A stretch of 29,097 nt of DNA, taken from positions 1 through 29,097 of the forward strand of contig USCE01000006.1 in NCBI GenBank assembly GCA_900553105.1, given 5' to 3'. Source of the DNA: an uncultured Sutterella sp. (GTDB lineage: Bacteria > Pseudomonadota > Gammaproteobacteria > Burkholderiales > Burkholderiaceae_F). Below the pieces are notes generated by a model. It was given only the letters and a program-made list of their open reading frames with translations, did not search any database and was not told the DNA's origin. Below are positions 1-8,323 of the stretch, piece by piece; within the stretch, counting starts at the first letter, position 1; every line of letters begins with the position of its first letter. Position numbers and translations under genes: made by a program.

Positions 1-1
1 C

Positions 2-157
2 GATAATGGTGTTTGGCTGGCTTTAAAGGGGAGGTTGCCAGAAGATGAAATATCCGAATTAGATCGTTCTGTCATCGTAACTGAAATGAATGAAATTTCG
101 GTTCCACTATTGAACGAAAAACGGCATTTAATTATTTTGATGAAAAACCTTCTATAG
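2..157 (+). CDS. rsmG: 16S rRNA (guanine-N7) methyltransferase RsmG, 3' end only
   Basis: Only the last 51 codons are in the window; the gene starts before position 1. Frame 2 is open from the first base to TAG at 155-157. The residues begin DNGVWLALKGRLPEDEIS and end LNEKRHLIILMKNLL, which resembles the C-terminus of RsmG/GidB: a G-V-W-x-A-x-K-G strand, then a short acidic helix and a final strand. RsmG methylates G527 of 16S rRNA using S-adenosylmethionine. The position just upstream of parAB supports the call, because rsmG precedes parA-parB in many bacteria. The fragment is too short to check catalytic motifs. Confidence 0.75.
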   Translation, partial: DNGVWLALKGRLPEDEISELDRSVIVTEMNEISVPLLNEKRHLIILMKNLL

Positions 158-271
158 TTCTTATAATTTTAGATTTGCACTAAATTGCATAAATATTAAG
201 CACGTGTTTTAAATATGTATATAAATCAATGAGATAGATTTATTTGGGATTTTTGGTGTAGTTTTTGTTAA

Positions 272-300
272 TTGCTTGCTGTAAATGCAAAATTGATAAA
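272..300 (+). promoter_or_regulatory. Possible sigma70 promoter for marC-parA-parB
   Basis: TTGCTT (272-277) and GATAAA (295-300) are separated by 17 bases, an acceptable match to the -35/-10 consensus. A start near 307 would place the parS palindrome in the early transcribed leader. Such matches are common by chance in AT-rich DNA, so this is a weak call. Confidence 0.25.
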
Positions 301-331
301 AATTGAAATGAAGATTTTTTGTAGTTGTTGC

Positions 332-347
332 TGTTTCATGTGAAACA
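332..347. other. parS: parS centromere-like site (ParB binding)
   Basis: TGTTTCATGTGAAACA matches the widely conserved chromosomal parS palindrome TGTTTCACGTGAAACA at 15 of 16 positions; the only change is C to T in the central CACGTG. It lies about 1.6 kb upstream of parB, where parS sites are typically found. ParB would load here as a CTP-dependent clamp and spread. Two further sites with one mismatch in the 14-bp core occur at 16359-16372 and 25568-25581. Confidence 0.85.
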
Positions 348-420
348 ATTTTTTCTCAAAGAATAGTTGATTTAAGTCGTACTTTTTTGAGAATTTTTTA
401 TTTTTCTATGTCAGAATGCG

Positions 421-449
421 AAGGAGTTGGTGTGGCTCCTTTTTTTTTT
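421..449 (+). terminator. Terminator-like hairpin in front of marC
   Basis: AAGGAG (421-426) pairs with CTCCTT (436-441) around a 9-base loop. T residues run unbroken from 440 to 449. This is the layout of an intrinsic terminator or attenuator. It could end readthrough from rsmG or attenuate the marC-parAB transcript. The left arm AAGGAG also resembles a Shine-Dalgarno sequence for an in-frame GTG at 432, so the assignment is not unique. Confidence 0.5.
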
Positions 450-461
450 GAAGGTGATGCT

Positions 462-1118
462 GTGTTTGAGCAAGCTCTAAGTACTTTTTTGTATGCATTT
501 GCCTCATTTATCCCGGTTTTAAATCCGTTTGGTGGGGCGATGTTCTTTTTGGCTTTGACGCCTAATATAGATGATGAAACTCGGAAAATGATGGTAAACC
601 GAATTGTGATCTATTCGGGGGTGATATTGTTGATCTGTTTGTTTGCTGGTCATTTGATCTTAAGCTTTTTCGGGATTTCTATGGGGGTGCTGCGTGTAGC
701 TGGTGGTTTGGTTTTGATTTCAACAGGTTGGAAAGCTTTAAATGAGGCTACGCATGATGATTCTGATAGCGGAAGCATTGAGCCGCCTAAGTCTCGTAAA
801 AAACTTTTGTCAATGGCATTTTATCCAATTACTTTGCCGTTGACTATGGGACCAGGAATGATTGCTGTTTCTACTGCAATAGGGACTGGTGTTATAGGTC
901 ATGGATTAGCTGATTTGATCGGTTGCTTAGCGGCAGCTGTTGCTACTTTATTGACGGTTTATGTTTGTTATCGCTATTGCGATCGGGTAAGTGTTGCTGT
1001 CGGTGCAACTGGTGCTGATGCCTTATCCAGAGTATTCGCATTTATTTTGTTGTGTATTGGTGTGGCAATTTTCTGGCAAGGCTTTACTGAATTGTGGCTC
1101 GCCATGCCGAAAGGTTAA
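462..1118 (+). CDS. marC: MarC-family integral membrane protein (copy 1)
   Basis: About 218 residues if translation starts at GTG 462, which has GAAGGTG upstream at a good distance. The frame also stays open back to TTG 387, ATG 408 and GTG 432. I prefer 462 because MarC proteins begin only a few residues before the first membrane segment, here LSTFLYAFASFIPVLNPFGG, and because 408 and 432 overlap the hairpin. The NPFGG motif, the later LPLTMGPGMIA segment and five to six hydrophobic stretches are characteristic of the MarC/YchE family. The family's function is not established; it was named after a multiple-antibiotic-resistance locus but is not required for that phenotype in E. coli. It ends 11 bases before parA, so it is probably co-transcribed with parAB. 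A second family member is at 20371-21027. Confidence 0.85.
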   Translation: MFEQALSTFLYAFASFIPVLNPFGGAMFFLALTPNIDDETRKMMVNRIVIYSGVILLICLFAGHLILSFFGISMGVLRVAGGLVLISTGWKALNEATHDDSDSGSIEPPKSRKKLLSMAFYPITLPLTMGPGMIAVSTAIGTGVIGHGLADLIGCLAAAVATLLTVYVCYRYCDRVSVAVGATGADALSRVFAFILLCIGVAIFWQGFTELWLAMPKG

Positions 1119-1129
1119 GAGGATTAGAG

Positions 1130-1918
1130 ATGGCTTTAACGTTTTGTGTTGCGAATCAAAAAGGTGGAGTTGGTAAAACAACAACTGCCGTTAATTTGTC
1201 TGCGGCGCTTGCCAAGCTTAAACAACGTGTTTTATTAATTGACCTGGATCCTCAGGGAAATGCAACGACGGGGAGTGGCGTTAGTAAGGATTCAATTACT
1301 GAGACTGTTTACCCGTTGCTGTTTGGAGAAGCGACTTTTGATAACGTTGTTGTTCATGCAGAAGAAGCTGGTTATGATATTCTTCCCGCCAACCGAGAGC
1401 TCGCTGGTGCCGAGGTTGAGTTGGTACAGCTTGAAGATAGAGATGAGCGATTGAAGAACATCTTGGCTGAGCAGAGGGATAAGTACGACTTTGTTATTAT
1501 TGATTGTCCTCCCTCTTTGTCCATGTTGACGATCAATGCCTTGTGTTCTGCCCGAGGTGTCATCGTCCCGATGCAGTGCGAGTATTTTGCGATGGAGGGT
1601 CTGACTGATCTGGTCAGTTCGGTTCGTCGGATTCAAGCCGCAAAAAATCCGGAACTGACGCTTATTGGTCTTTTGCGTGTGATGTACGATCCGCGTGTGA
1701 CATTACAGCAACAAGTTAGTGAGCAACTCAAAGAGTACTTCGGCGACAAAGTTTTCAAAACCGTTATTCCTCGTAATGTACGGTTGGCAGAGGCACCTAG
1801 CTATGGGCTACCCGGTGTTTTGTACGACAAGTCCAGCAAAGGGGCAAAGGCTTACCAGGAATTTGGAGCAGAATTCCTGAAGCGTATGAAGAAATTTAAA
1901 AAGGAATCCAAGGAGTAA
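1130..1918 (+). CDS. parA: Chromosome-partitioning ATPase ParA (Soj)
   Basis: 262 residues from ATG 1130, with an AAGAGG ribosome binding site upstream; an in-frame ATG at 1094 lies inside marC and lacks homology. ParA binds DNA non-specifically in its ATP dimer form and is driven by ParB-parS complexes to separate replicated origins. Visible motifs are the deviant Walker A KGGVGKTT (residues 11-18, signature Lys11 and Lys16), the A' motif DLDPQGN (38-44) and Walker B VIIDCPP ending near residue 128 with Asp125. The length is typical of small chromosomal ParA proteins that lack an N-terminal HTH. The gene is followed three bases later by parB; parS lies upstream at 332. Confidence 0.97.
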   Translation: MALTFCVANQKGGVGKTTTAVNLSAALAKLKQRVLLIDLDPQGNATTGSGVSKDSITETVYPLLFGEATFDNVVVHAEEAGYDILPANRELAGAEVELVQLEDRDERLKNILAEQRDKYDFVIIDCPPSLSMLTINALCSARGVIVPMQCEYFAMEGLTDLVSSVRRIQAAKNPELTLIGLLRVMYDPRVTLQQQVSEQLKEYFGDKVFKTVIPRNVRLAEAPSYGLPGVLYDKSSKGAKAYQEFGAEFLKRMKKFKKESKE

Positions 1919-1921
1919 TAG

Positions 1922-2815
1922 ATGGTTGCAAAGAAAAGTCGGGGAGGTTTGGGTAAGGGGTTAGATGCCTTACTAGGTAAAAAAGAAGAGGTTGTAATCA
2001 CCTTATCTGATGCTGGCAATGACACAACTTCGGAGATTGATATTGACAAGTTACAAGCCGGTCAATACCAGCCACGAACTAAGATGGACCAAGCTTCTTT
2101 GGAAGAGTTGGCTCAATCGATTAAAGAACAAGGGCTGATCTCACCGATTCTTGTGCGTCCGATTACCAAAGGCCGTTATGAGATTATCGCGGGCGAACGG
2201 CGCTATAGAGCATGTATTCTGGCAGGGTTGAAGAAGGTCCCGGTCCTTATTCGCAAAATTTCAGATGAGAAAGCTTTAGCGTGGGCATTGATTGAAAATA
2301 TTCAACGCGAAGACTTGAATCCTTTAGAAGAAGCAGCGGGGATTCAACGCCTTGTGACCGAATTTAAGATGACACATGAAAGTGCTTCGCAAGCGATCGG
2401 TCGTAGCCGGACGGCTACTACAAATCTCTTGCGCCTTTTGAATCTTGCTAAACCTGTGCAAGATCGCTTGATGAACAATGAAATTTCAATGGGTCATGCA
2501 AGGGCATTGCTTGGTCTTGAACCTGCTATGCAAGTTGCAGTAGCCCAAGAAATCGTTAAGAAGGGACTTTCTGTTCGCCAGGTGGAAACTTTGGTTGCGG
2601 CGATGATAATGAAAAAGGGGCAGGATTCCAAAAAAATTAACAAAGGAATTGAGCAGGACGCAGATACCATGAGACTGCAACAGGAGCTCTCTGATGCACT
2701 TGGTGCCACGGTGAAGCTCAATGCTAACCGCAAGGGTAAAGGAAAGCTTATTATTGAATTTTCGAGCTACGATGAATTAGACGGTATCATTGCACATTTT
2801 GGTGACTTTTCTTAA
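1922..2815 (+). CDS. parB: Chromosome-partitioning protein ParB (Spo0J)
   Basis: 297 residues. AAGGAG at 1910-1915 inside the parA stop region is ideally spaced for ATG 1922, so the two genes are translationally close. ParB is a CTPase DNA clamp that loads at parS and stimulates ParA. The N-terminus has the basic KKSRGGLGKGLDALLG segment typical of the ParA-activating arm. The CTP-binding motif GERRYR is at residues 91-96 and ENIQREDLNP at 125-134. An HTH follows (ESASQAIGRSRTATTNLLRL, about 153-172), then a C-terminal dimerisation domain. Full length with all key motifs intact. Confidence 0.97.
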   Translation: MVAKKSRGGLGKGLDALLGKKEEVVITLSDAGNDTTSEIDIDKLQAGQYQPRTKMDQASLEELAQSIKEQGLISPILVRPITKGRYEIIAGERRYRACILAGLKKVPVLIRKISDEKALAWALIENIQREDLNPLEEAAGIQRLVTEFKMTHESASQAIGRSRTATTNLLRLLNLAKPVQDRLMNNEISMGHARALLGLEPAMQVAVAQEIVKKGLSVRQVETLVAAMIMKKGQDSKKINKGIEQDADTMRLQQELSDALGATVKLNANRKGKGKLIIEFSSYDELDGIIAHFGDFS

Positions 2816-2870
2816 TCGGTTTTTTATCCGAAGTAGGGGAATGCTCATCCTTCTCCCAATATAGCTCGTA

Positions 2871-2905
2871 CAAGGACACTTGCATTTGTGCAGGTGTCTT
2901 TGTTT
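2871..2905 (+). terminator. Terminator after marC-parA-parB
   Basis: The arm at 2871-2884 (CAAGGACACTTGCA) pairs with 2889-2902 (TGCAGGTGTCTTTG). This gives 14 pairs including two G-T wobbles, with a 4-base loop, followed by TTTAT. It lies about 55 bases after the parB stop. The stem is strong but the T tract is short. Confidence 0.7.
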
Positions 2906-3153
2906 ATAAGCGATTTGTCATTGTTATATAACGTTACAGCAACTCTAGAAATGGAATGTATTATTGTTTAATATTTATTATGTTATGTTGATGAGTTATG
3001 GCAACGTTCTCTCGTGCTTTGATCAGTCTGATTTGTTCTCCCTCTTTTGAGGAATTTCATATACGCAAAGGAAGCATGGCATGTCTCATGCTAATAGTAA
3101 AAAAATGTTCTTTAGGATTAAGGGTTAACACGGGCTATTCTTACTCTTTTACC

Positions 3154-3182
3154 TTGTTAATAGATGTTGCCTATCGTATAAT
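3154..3182 (+). promoter_or_regulatory. Promoter of the atp operon
   Basis: TTGTTA (3154-3159), a 17-base spacer and a perfect TATAAT (3177-3182) form a near-consensus sigma70 promoter. Transcription would start near 3189, leaving a leader of roughly 35 bases before atpI. This is the only strong promoter match I see ahead of the nine atp genes, fitting constitutive high expression. Confidence 0.75.
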
Positions 3183-3225
3183 GCGCGCTGATGAAAAGTT
3201 TGCAGGGGTTGGTTGACTGAAGCAT

Positions 3226-3567
3226 ATGAAGAAAATCATACTTTTGCAGACTATCGCTACTATTGGAGTTGCTGCAATCTCCGCTCTATTCGGAGGGGGG
3301 AATGCGGCTATTTCTGCGTTGTTGTCAGGTATTGCCTGCACAGTGCCGAATGCTTTGTTTGCGTTGAATATGTCTATTCTGGTTCGCCTGAATCCGACAA
3401 ATTCTGCCTTCATCTTCATGATTGGCGAGTTCATTAAATTGATTGCGATTGCTATCTTGTTGGTGGTAATCGTGATGTTGTACAAGGACTTGGTTTGGCC
3501 CGCAATGATCTTTTCGATCATTGTGGTCCTGAATTGTTCCTTATTGGGACTCTTAACCCGAGAATAA
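3226..3567 (+). CDS. atpI: ATP synthase protein I (AtpI), assembly factor of the c-ring
   Basis: 113 residues, almost entirely hydrophobic with about four membrane segments, first in the atp operon. AtpI proteins are non-stoichiometric membrane factors associated with c-ring assembly. The call rests on the AtpI-like pattern TVPNALFALN near residue 40, the segment FMIGEFIKLIAIAILLVVIV near 64-83, and position directly upstream of atpB. Its ribosome binding site is weak (no clear AGGAG before ATG 3226), consistent with low expression. An in-frame CTG at 3217 is a less likely start; a stop lies just upstream at 3214. Confidence 0.88.
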   Translation: MKKIILLQTIATIGVAAISALFGGGNAAISALLSGIACTVPNALFALNMSILVRLNPTNSAFIFMIGEFIKLIAIAILLVVIVMLYKDLVWPAMIFSIIVVLNCSLLGLLTRE

Positions 3568-3569
3568 AC

Positions 3570-4397
3570 ATGGCAGCTGAAGCTCTCACCGCTACCGAGT
3601 ATATTACTCACCATCTCACACACCTTTCGACCGTAAAGCAATCCACTATTGTGGATATGTCGGTGTTGAACATCGATACGATCGTGTTTTCCGTGTTAAT
3701 GATGGTTTGCGCTTTGGCCCTTATGTACAAGGGTGCAAAGAAGGCCACCTCCGGTGTGCCTGGCAAATGGCAATGTGCCGTTGAAATGCTCGTCGAGTTT
3801 GTCAACGAACAGGCCAAATCCATTGTTCACGGTGATCGCACGTTCATTGCTCCTTTGGCTCTGACGGTGTTTGTATGGGTGGTTTTAATGAATGCCATCG
3901 ACTTGATTCCGGTTGATCTTCTTCCGATGATTGCCGGCTGGTTTGGTATTCATTATCTGCGCCCGCTGCCCACCGCCGATTTAAACGGTTCGTTGGGTAT
4001 TTCCGTGGGTGTCTTATTCCTCATGATTTACTACGGTATTAAAGTAAAAGGTTTTGGTGGATTTGGTCGCGAATTGTTCGTGGCTCCGTTCGGCAACTAT
4101 CCTTTGCTTTGGCCGTTCAACTTTTTGTTGAATATTATCGAGTACTTAGCAAAGTGTGTCTCTTTAGGCATGCGGTTGTTCGGTAATATGTATGCAGGGG
4201 AATTATTATTCTTCTTGATTGCACTGTTGGGCAGTCTTTGTGTCGGTTTCGATGCTTTGAGCGCCTTCGGTGTCGTCGGACATGCTGTGGCAGGGATCTG
4301 CTGGTGGCTCTTCCACGTTTTGATTGTGATCTTACAAGCATTCATCATGATGATGCTGACCTTGGTTTACATTGGTCAGGCTCATGAAGGTCACTAA
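3570..4397 (+). CDS. atpB: F0F1 ATP synthase subunit a
   Basis: 275 residues from ATG 3570, two bases after the atpI stop. The frame extends further upstream into atpI, but this ATG fits the family's N-terminus. Subunit a is the proton channel stator facing the c-ring. The essential arginine is Arg202 within SLGMRLFGNMYAGELLF, equivalent to E. coli Arg210, with Glu211 and Gln256 at the expected downstream positions. Five to six membrane helices are evident, and the protein ends in a histidine-rich tail (AHEGH). It is followed by a 74-base T-rich gap before atpE. Confidence 0.97.
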   Translation: MAAEALTATEYITHHLTHLSTVKQSTIVDMSVLNIDTIVFSVLMMVCALALMYKGAKKATSGVPGKWQCAVEMLVEFVNEQAKSIVHGDRTFIAPLALTVFVWVVLMNAIDLIPVDLLPMIAGWFGIHYLRPLPTADLNGSLGISVGVLFLMIYYGIKVKGFGGFGRELFVAPFGNYPLLWPFNFLLNIIEYLAKCVSLGMRLFGNMYAGELLFFLIALLGSLCVGFDALSAFGVVGHAVAGICWWLFHVLIVILQAFIMMMLTLVYIGQAHEGH

Positions 4398-4471
4398 CAC
4401 TAGCTTTTTGATTTTTTTTCTTTCTTTTTTATTAACTTTTACTCCCACTTTAAGGATTAAGGAGTTTTGCA
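4398..4471 (+). promoter_or_regulatory. T-rich translation-enhancer-like leader and strong RBS of atpE
   Basis: The gap before atpE contains long T runs (about 4405-4440) and then a perfect AAGGAG (4459-4464) seven bases before the ATG. In E. coli, a U-rich leader just upstream of atpE is known to raise translation so that many c subunits are made per complex. The arrangement here looks like an independent equivalent; the function is inferred. Confidence 0.55.
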
Positions 4472-4714
4472 ATGACCAACGTTGCTTTTGTTGCCTTGGC
4501 TGCTGGCCTCATCATCGGTCTCGGTGCTATCGGTGCTTGTCTCGGTATCGCTATCATGGGTTCCAAGTATCTTGAAGCCGCCGCTCGTCAACCTGAATTG
4601 ATGAACGCTTTGCAAACGAAGATGTTCTTGTTGGCCGGCCTTATCGACGCCGCTTTCTTGATCGGTGTTGGTATCGCAATGATGTTTGCTTTTGCTAATC
4701 CGTTTGTCGGCTAA
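4472..4714 (+). CDS. atpE: F0F1 ATP synthase subunit c (proteolipid ring)
   Basis: 80 residues forming a two-helix hairpin. The polar loop RQPE (residues 39-42) contacts the central stalk. Asp59, in GLIDAAFLIG, is the proton carrier, equivalent to E. coli Asp61. Sodium-coupled rings usually use Glu with a neighbouring Ser/Thr and a Gln in helix 1, none of which is seen, so proton coupling is expected. The gene has the best ribosome binding site in the operon and a T-rich leader, matching the need for many copies per enzyme. Confidence 0.98.
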   Translation: MTNVAFVALAAGLIIGLGAIGACLGIAIMGSKYLEAAARQPELMNALQTKMFLLAGLIDAAFLIGVGIAMMFAFANPFVG

Positions 4715-4753
4715 TAAAAGCTTTCCTTTCGAGATTCTTTTATTAACGACGTC

Positions 4754-4800
4754 AGGGGGAGATCCCCTATTGCAGGGGATTCAATCTGATTTAACGGGGT
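4754..4800 (+). promoter_or_regulatory. Mutually exclusive stem-loops in the atpE-atpF gap
   Basis: AGGGG (4754-4758) can pair with CCCCT (4764-4768) across a 5-base loop. Alternatively ATCCCCT (4762-4768) pairs perfectly with AGGGGAT (4774-4780) across ATTGC. The same CCCC is also complementary to GGGG at 4796-4799, the likely ribosome-binding region of atpF. There is no T tract, so it is not a terminator. It may tune atpF translation or mark an RNA-processing boundary; this is inferred from base pairing only. Confidence 0.45.
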
Positions 4801-4807
4801 TCAAATA

Positions 4808-5278
4808 ATGAACATCAACGCTTCTCTGTTTGTACAGATGGCCGTGTTCTTCTTCGGTGCTTGGGTCACCATGAAGTACATTTGGCCGCCGCTCATTCGA
4901 GCAATCGAAGAGCGACAAAAGAAGATTGACGAAGGTTTGGCAGCTGCTGATAAAGGTGAAGTAGCCTTGGCGGAAGCCCAAAAGGAAGGTCAAGCAATCA
5001 AAGCCGAGGCGCGTGCTCAAGCCTTGGCTATTATGAGTGACGGTGAAAAACGCGGTCAAGCGATTGTCGAAGAAGCTAAGGCTACGGCCCAAGCTGAAGC
5101 TGATCGTATTATTGAAGCTGCGAAGGCTGAAGTGGCTCAAGAAGCCCAACGTCTGCGTGAGCAATTGCGTGATGAAGTCGCTCGCTTGGCTGTTGCCGGT
5201 GCCGAGCAAATTCTTCGTCGCGAAGTTGACATTAAAGTTCACGCTCAAATGCTTGAACAATTGAAGGCTAAGCTCTAA
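4808..5278 (+). CDS. atpF: F0F1 ATP synthase subunit b (peripheral stalk)
   Basis: 156 residues, the same length as E. coli AtpF. One N-terminal membrane helix (about residues 5-25, LFVQMAVFFFGAWVTMKYIW) is followed by PPLIRAIEERQKKIDEGL, the typical start of the cytoplasmic part. A long, highly charged, Ala/Glu/Lys-rich helix able to form a right-handed coiled coil runs to the C-terminus. Two copies link subunit a to delta and alpha. GGGG at 4796-4799 is the only ribosome-binding-like sequence, and it may be masked by the upstream hairpins. Confidence 0.97.
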   Translation: MNINASLFVQMAVFFFGAWVTMKYIWPPLIRAIEERQKKIDEGLAAADKGEVALAEAQKEGQAIKAEARAQALAIMSDGEKRGQAIVEEAKATAQAEADRIIEAAKAEVAQEAQRLREQLRDEVARLAVAGAEQILRREVDIKVHAQMLEQLKAKL

Positions 5279-5280
5279 TC

Positions 5281-5835
5281 ATGGCTGAACTTTCGACGAT
5301 TGCCCGTCCCTATGCTCAAGGCTTATTGTTAGCTTTAAGCGAGCAAAAGAAGGGACCTAAGGAAGCTGCCGATTTGGCTGCTGTTCTGGATAGTTTTGCC
5401 CAAGTGGTAACCACTCCTGAGCTGGTTTCTGTGATCGGTGATCCGAAATTGAGCTCGGAGCAACTCTACGATCTCATTCTTGCCGGTTTAGGCAAAGGGG
5501 ACATTCCCGCCGAGGCCGCCAACCTGTTGAAGGTGATCGTTGAGAATGATCGCTTGGAAGCCGTGCCGGAAATTGCTCGTCAATTCCGCGAACTTAAAAA
5601 TCAATCCGAAGGCGTGGCTGACGCTTACATTGAATCTGCAATGCCCTTAACGGACGCAGATGTGAAAGATTTGGTCACCGCGTTGGAAAAACGTTTTCCC
5701 GGTTTTAAGCTCACCCCGATTGTCTCGATCAATGAAGAGTTGATCGGTGGCGTTCGTGTTCGCGTGGGTGACAAGACTCTCGACGGATCGATTCAGACGC
5801 GCCTTGCTCAAATGCAAGAGGCACTCACCGCATAA
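5281..5835 (+). CDS. atpH: F0F1 ATP synthase subunit delta
   Basis: 184 residues, starting two bases after the atpF stop. Delta sits on top of F1 and joins it to the b-subunit stalk. The N-terminal RPYAQGLLLALSEQ helix and the C-terminal signature GGVRVRVGDKTLDGSIQTRL (about 160-179) are those of the AtpH/OSCP family. Length is normal. Probably translationally coupled to atpF. Confidence 0.96.
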   Translation: MAELSTIARPYAQGLLLALSEQKKGPKEAADLAAVLDSFAQVVTTPELVSVIGDPKLSSEQLYDLILAGLGKGDIPAEAANLLKVIVENDRLEAVPEIARQFRELKNQSEGVADAYIESAMPLTDADVKDLVTALEKRFPGFKLTPIVSINEELIGGVRVRVGDKTLDGSIQTRLAQMQEALTA

Positions 5836-5853
5836 ATTTCGGAGCTGTAAGAA

Positions 5854-7395
<1,542 letters not shown>

Positions 7396-7426
7396 TTGAA
7401 AGTCGATAAACACCTAAGGGGACCAC

Positions 7427-8311
7427 ATGCCTAGTACCAAGGAAATTCGCGCCAAGATCAAGAGCGTACAAAATACGCGCAAGATCACTAAGGCGATGGA
7501 AATGGTAGCGGCCTCGAAAATGCGCAAGGCGCAGGATCGCATGCGCGCAGCTCGTCCTTACGGCGAAAGTATCCGTAACATCGTAGCCCACTTGGCTACG
7601 GCTTCGACGAGCTACGAACATCCTTTCTTGCGCGCCCATAAAGAGAGCGCTGCAAAAGTTGGTCTGATCATGGTGACGACGGACAAAGGTTTGGCTGGGC
7701 CGTTGAACACTAACATCCAACGTTTAGTGTTGAATAAGCTCAAAGACTGGAAGGCCGAAGGTGTCGAAGTGAGCGGCACCGCTATCGGAAATAAGGGCCT
7801 TGGCTTTATGCAACACGCTGGTGTGCAGTTGTTGTCGCAAGTTGTTCAATTGGGAGATCGCCCTCAAATGGAACGTTTGATCGGTGCTATCACAGCTCAA
7901 TTGGATGCTTACGCTGCCGGCGAAGTGGATAAGGTGTATCTTGCTTACTCGCGTTTTGTTAACGCAATGAAGCAAGAGCCCGTTATTGAGCAACTTTTGC
8001 CCTTGTCGAGTGATCGACTTGAAACAATCGGTGAAAAACCTCGGACCTATTCGTGGGACTATCTCTACGAACCGAGTGACGCCACGGTTCTCGATGTGCT
8101 CTTGAAGCGCTACATCGAAGCTTTAATTTACCAAGCAGTTGCAGAAAACATGGCTTCTGAACAAAGTGCTCGTATGGTGGCTATGAAGGCCGCTAGCGAT
8201 AATGCTAAGAAGCTTATCGGTGATCTGCAATTGGTTTATAACAAGACGCGTCAAGCGGCCATCACGAAGGAAATTACTGAAATCGTTGGTGGTGCAGCCG
8301 CTGTGTCTTAA
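7427..8311 (+). CDS. atpG: F0F1 ATP synthase subunit gamma
   Basis: 294 residues. Gamma is the rotating central shaft. The N-terminal helix STKEIRAKIKSVQNTRKITK and the following AMEMVAASKMRKAQ are the family signature, as is the C-terminal helix with KLIGDLQLVYNKTRQAAIT. The core also matches, for example LIMVTTDKGLAGPLN near residue 85. The ribosome binding site AAGGGG lies a few bases before ATG 7427. It is 31 bases downstream of atpA and 12 bases before atpD. Confidence 0.98.
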   Translation: MPSTKEIRAKIKSVQNTRKITKAMEMVAASKMRKAQDRMRAARPYGESIRNIVAHLATASTSYEHPFLRAHKESAAKVGLIMVTTDKGLAGPLNTNIQRLVLNKLKDWKAEGVEVSGTAIGNKGLGFMQHAGVQLLSQVVQLGDRPQMERLIGAITAQLDAYAAGEVDKVYLAYSRFVNAMKQEPVIEQLLPLSSDRLETIGEKPRTYSWDYLYEPSDATVLDVLLKRYIEALIYQAVAENMASEQSARMVAMKAASDNAKKLIGDLQLVYNKTRQAAITKEITEIVGGAAAVS

Positions 8312-8323
8312 AGAGGAAATCCC

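Larger units (their letters stand above)
158..461. other. AT-rich intergenic region between rsmG and marC
   Basis: About 300 bases with no convincing gene. The stretch is visibly AT-rich. It holds a possible promoter (TTGCTT at 272-277, 17-base spacer, GATAAA at 295-300), the parS-like palindrome at 332-347 and a terminator-like hairpin with a T tract at 421-449. I see no tRNA, repeat array or small ORF with a good ribosome binding site. Confidence 0.6.
2816..3225. other. Non-coding gap between parB and atpI
   Basis: About 410 bases. The first part holds the parB terminator hairpin (2871-2905); the middle is AT-rich with no recognisable gene; the end holds the atp operon promoter (3154-3182) and a leader of roughly 35 bases. 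A 72-codon open frame from ATG 2998 has no ribosome binding site and runs through the promoter, so I do not call it a gene. Confidence 0.6.

Noticed and set aside
2998..3216. 72-codon open frame between parB and atpI
   Set aside because: No ribosome binding site before ATG 2998, no recognisable domain, and it overlaps the near-consensus atp promoter at 3154-3182.
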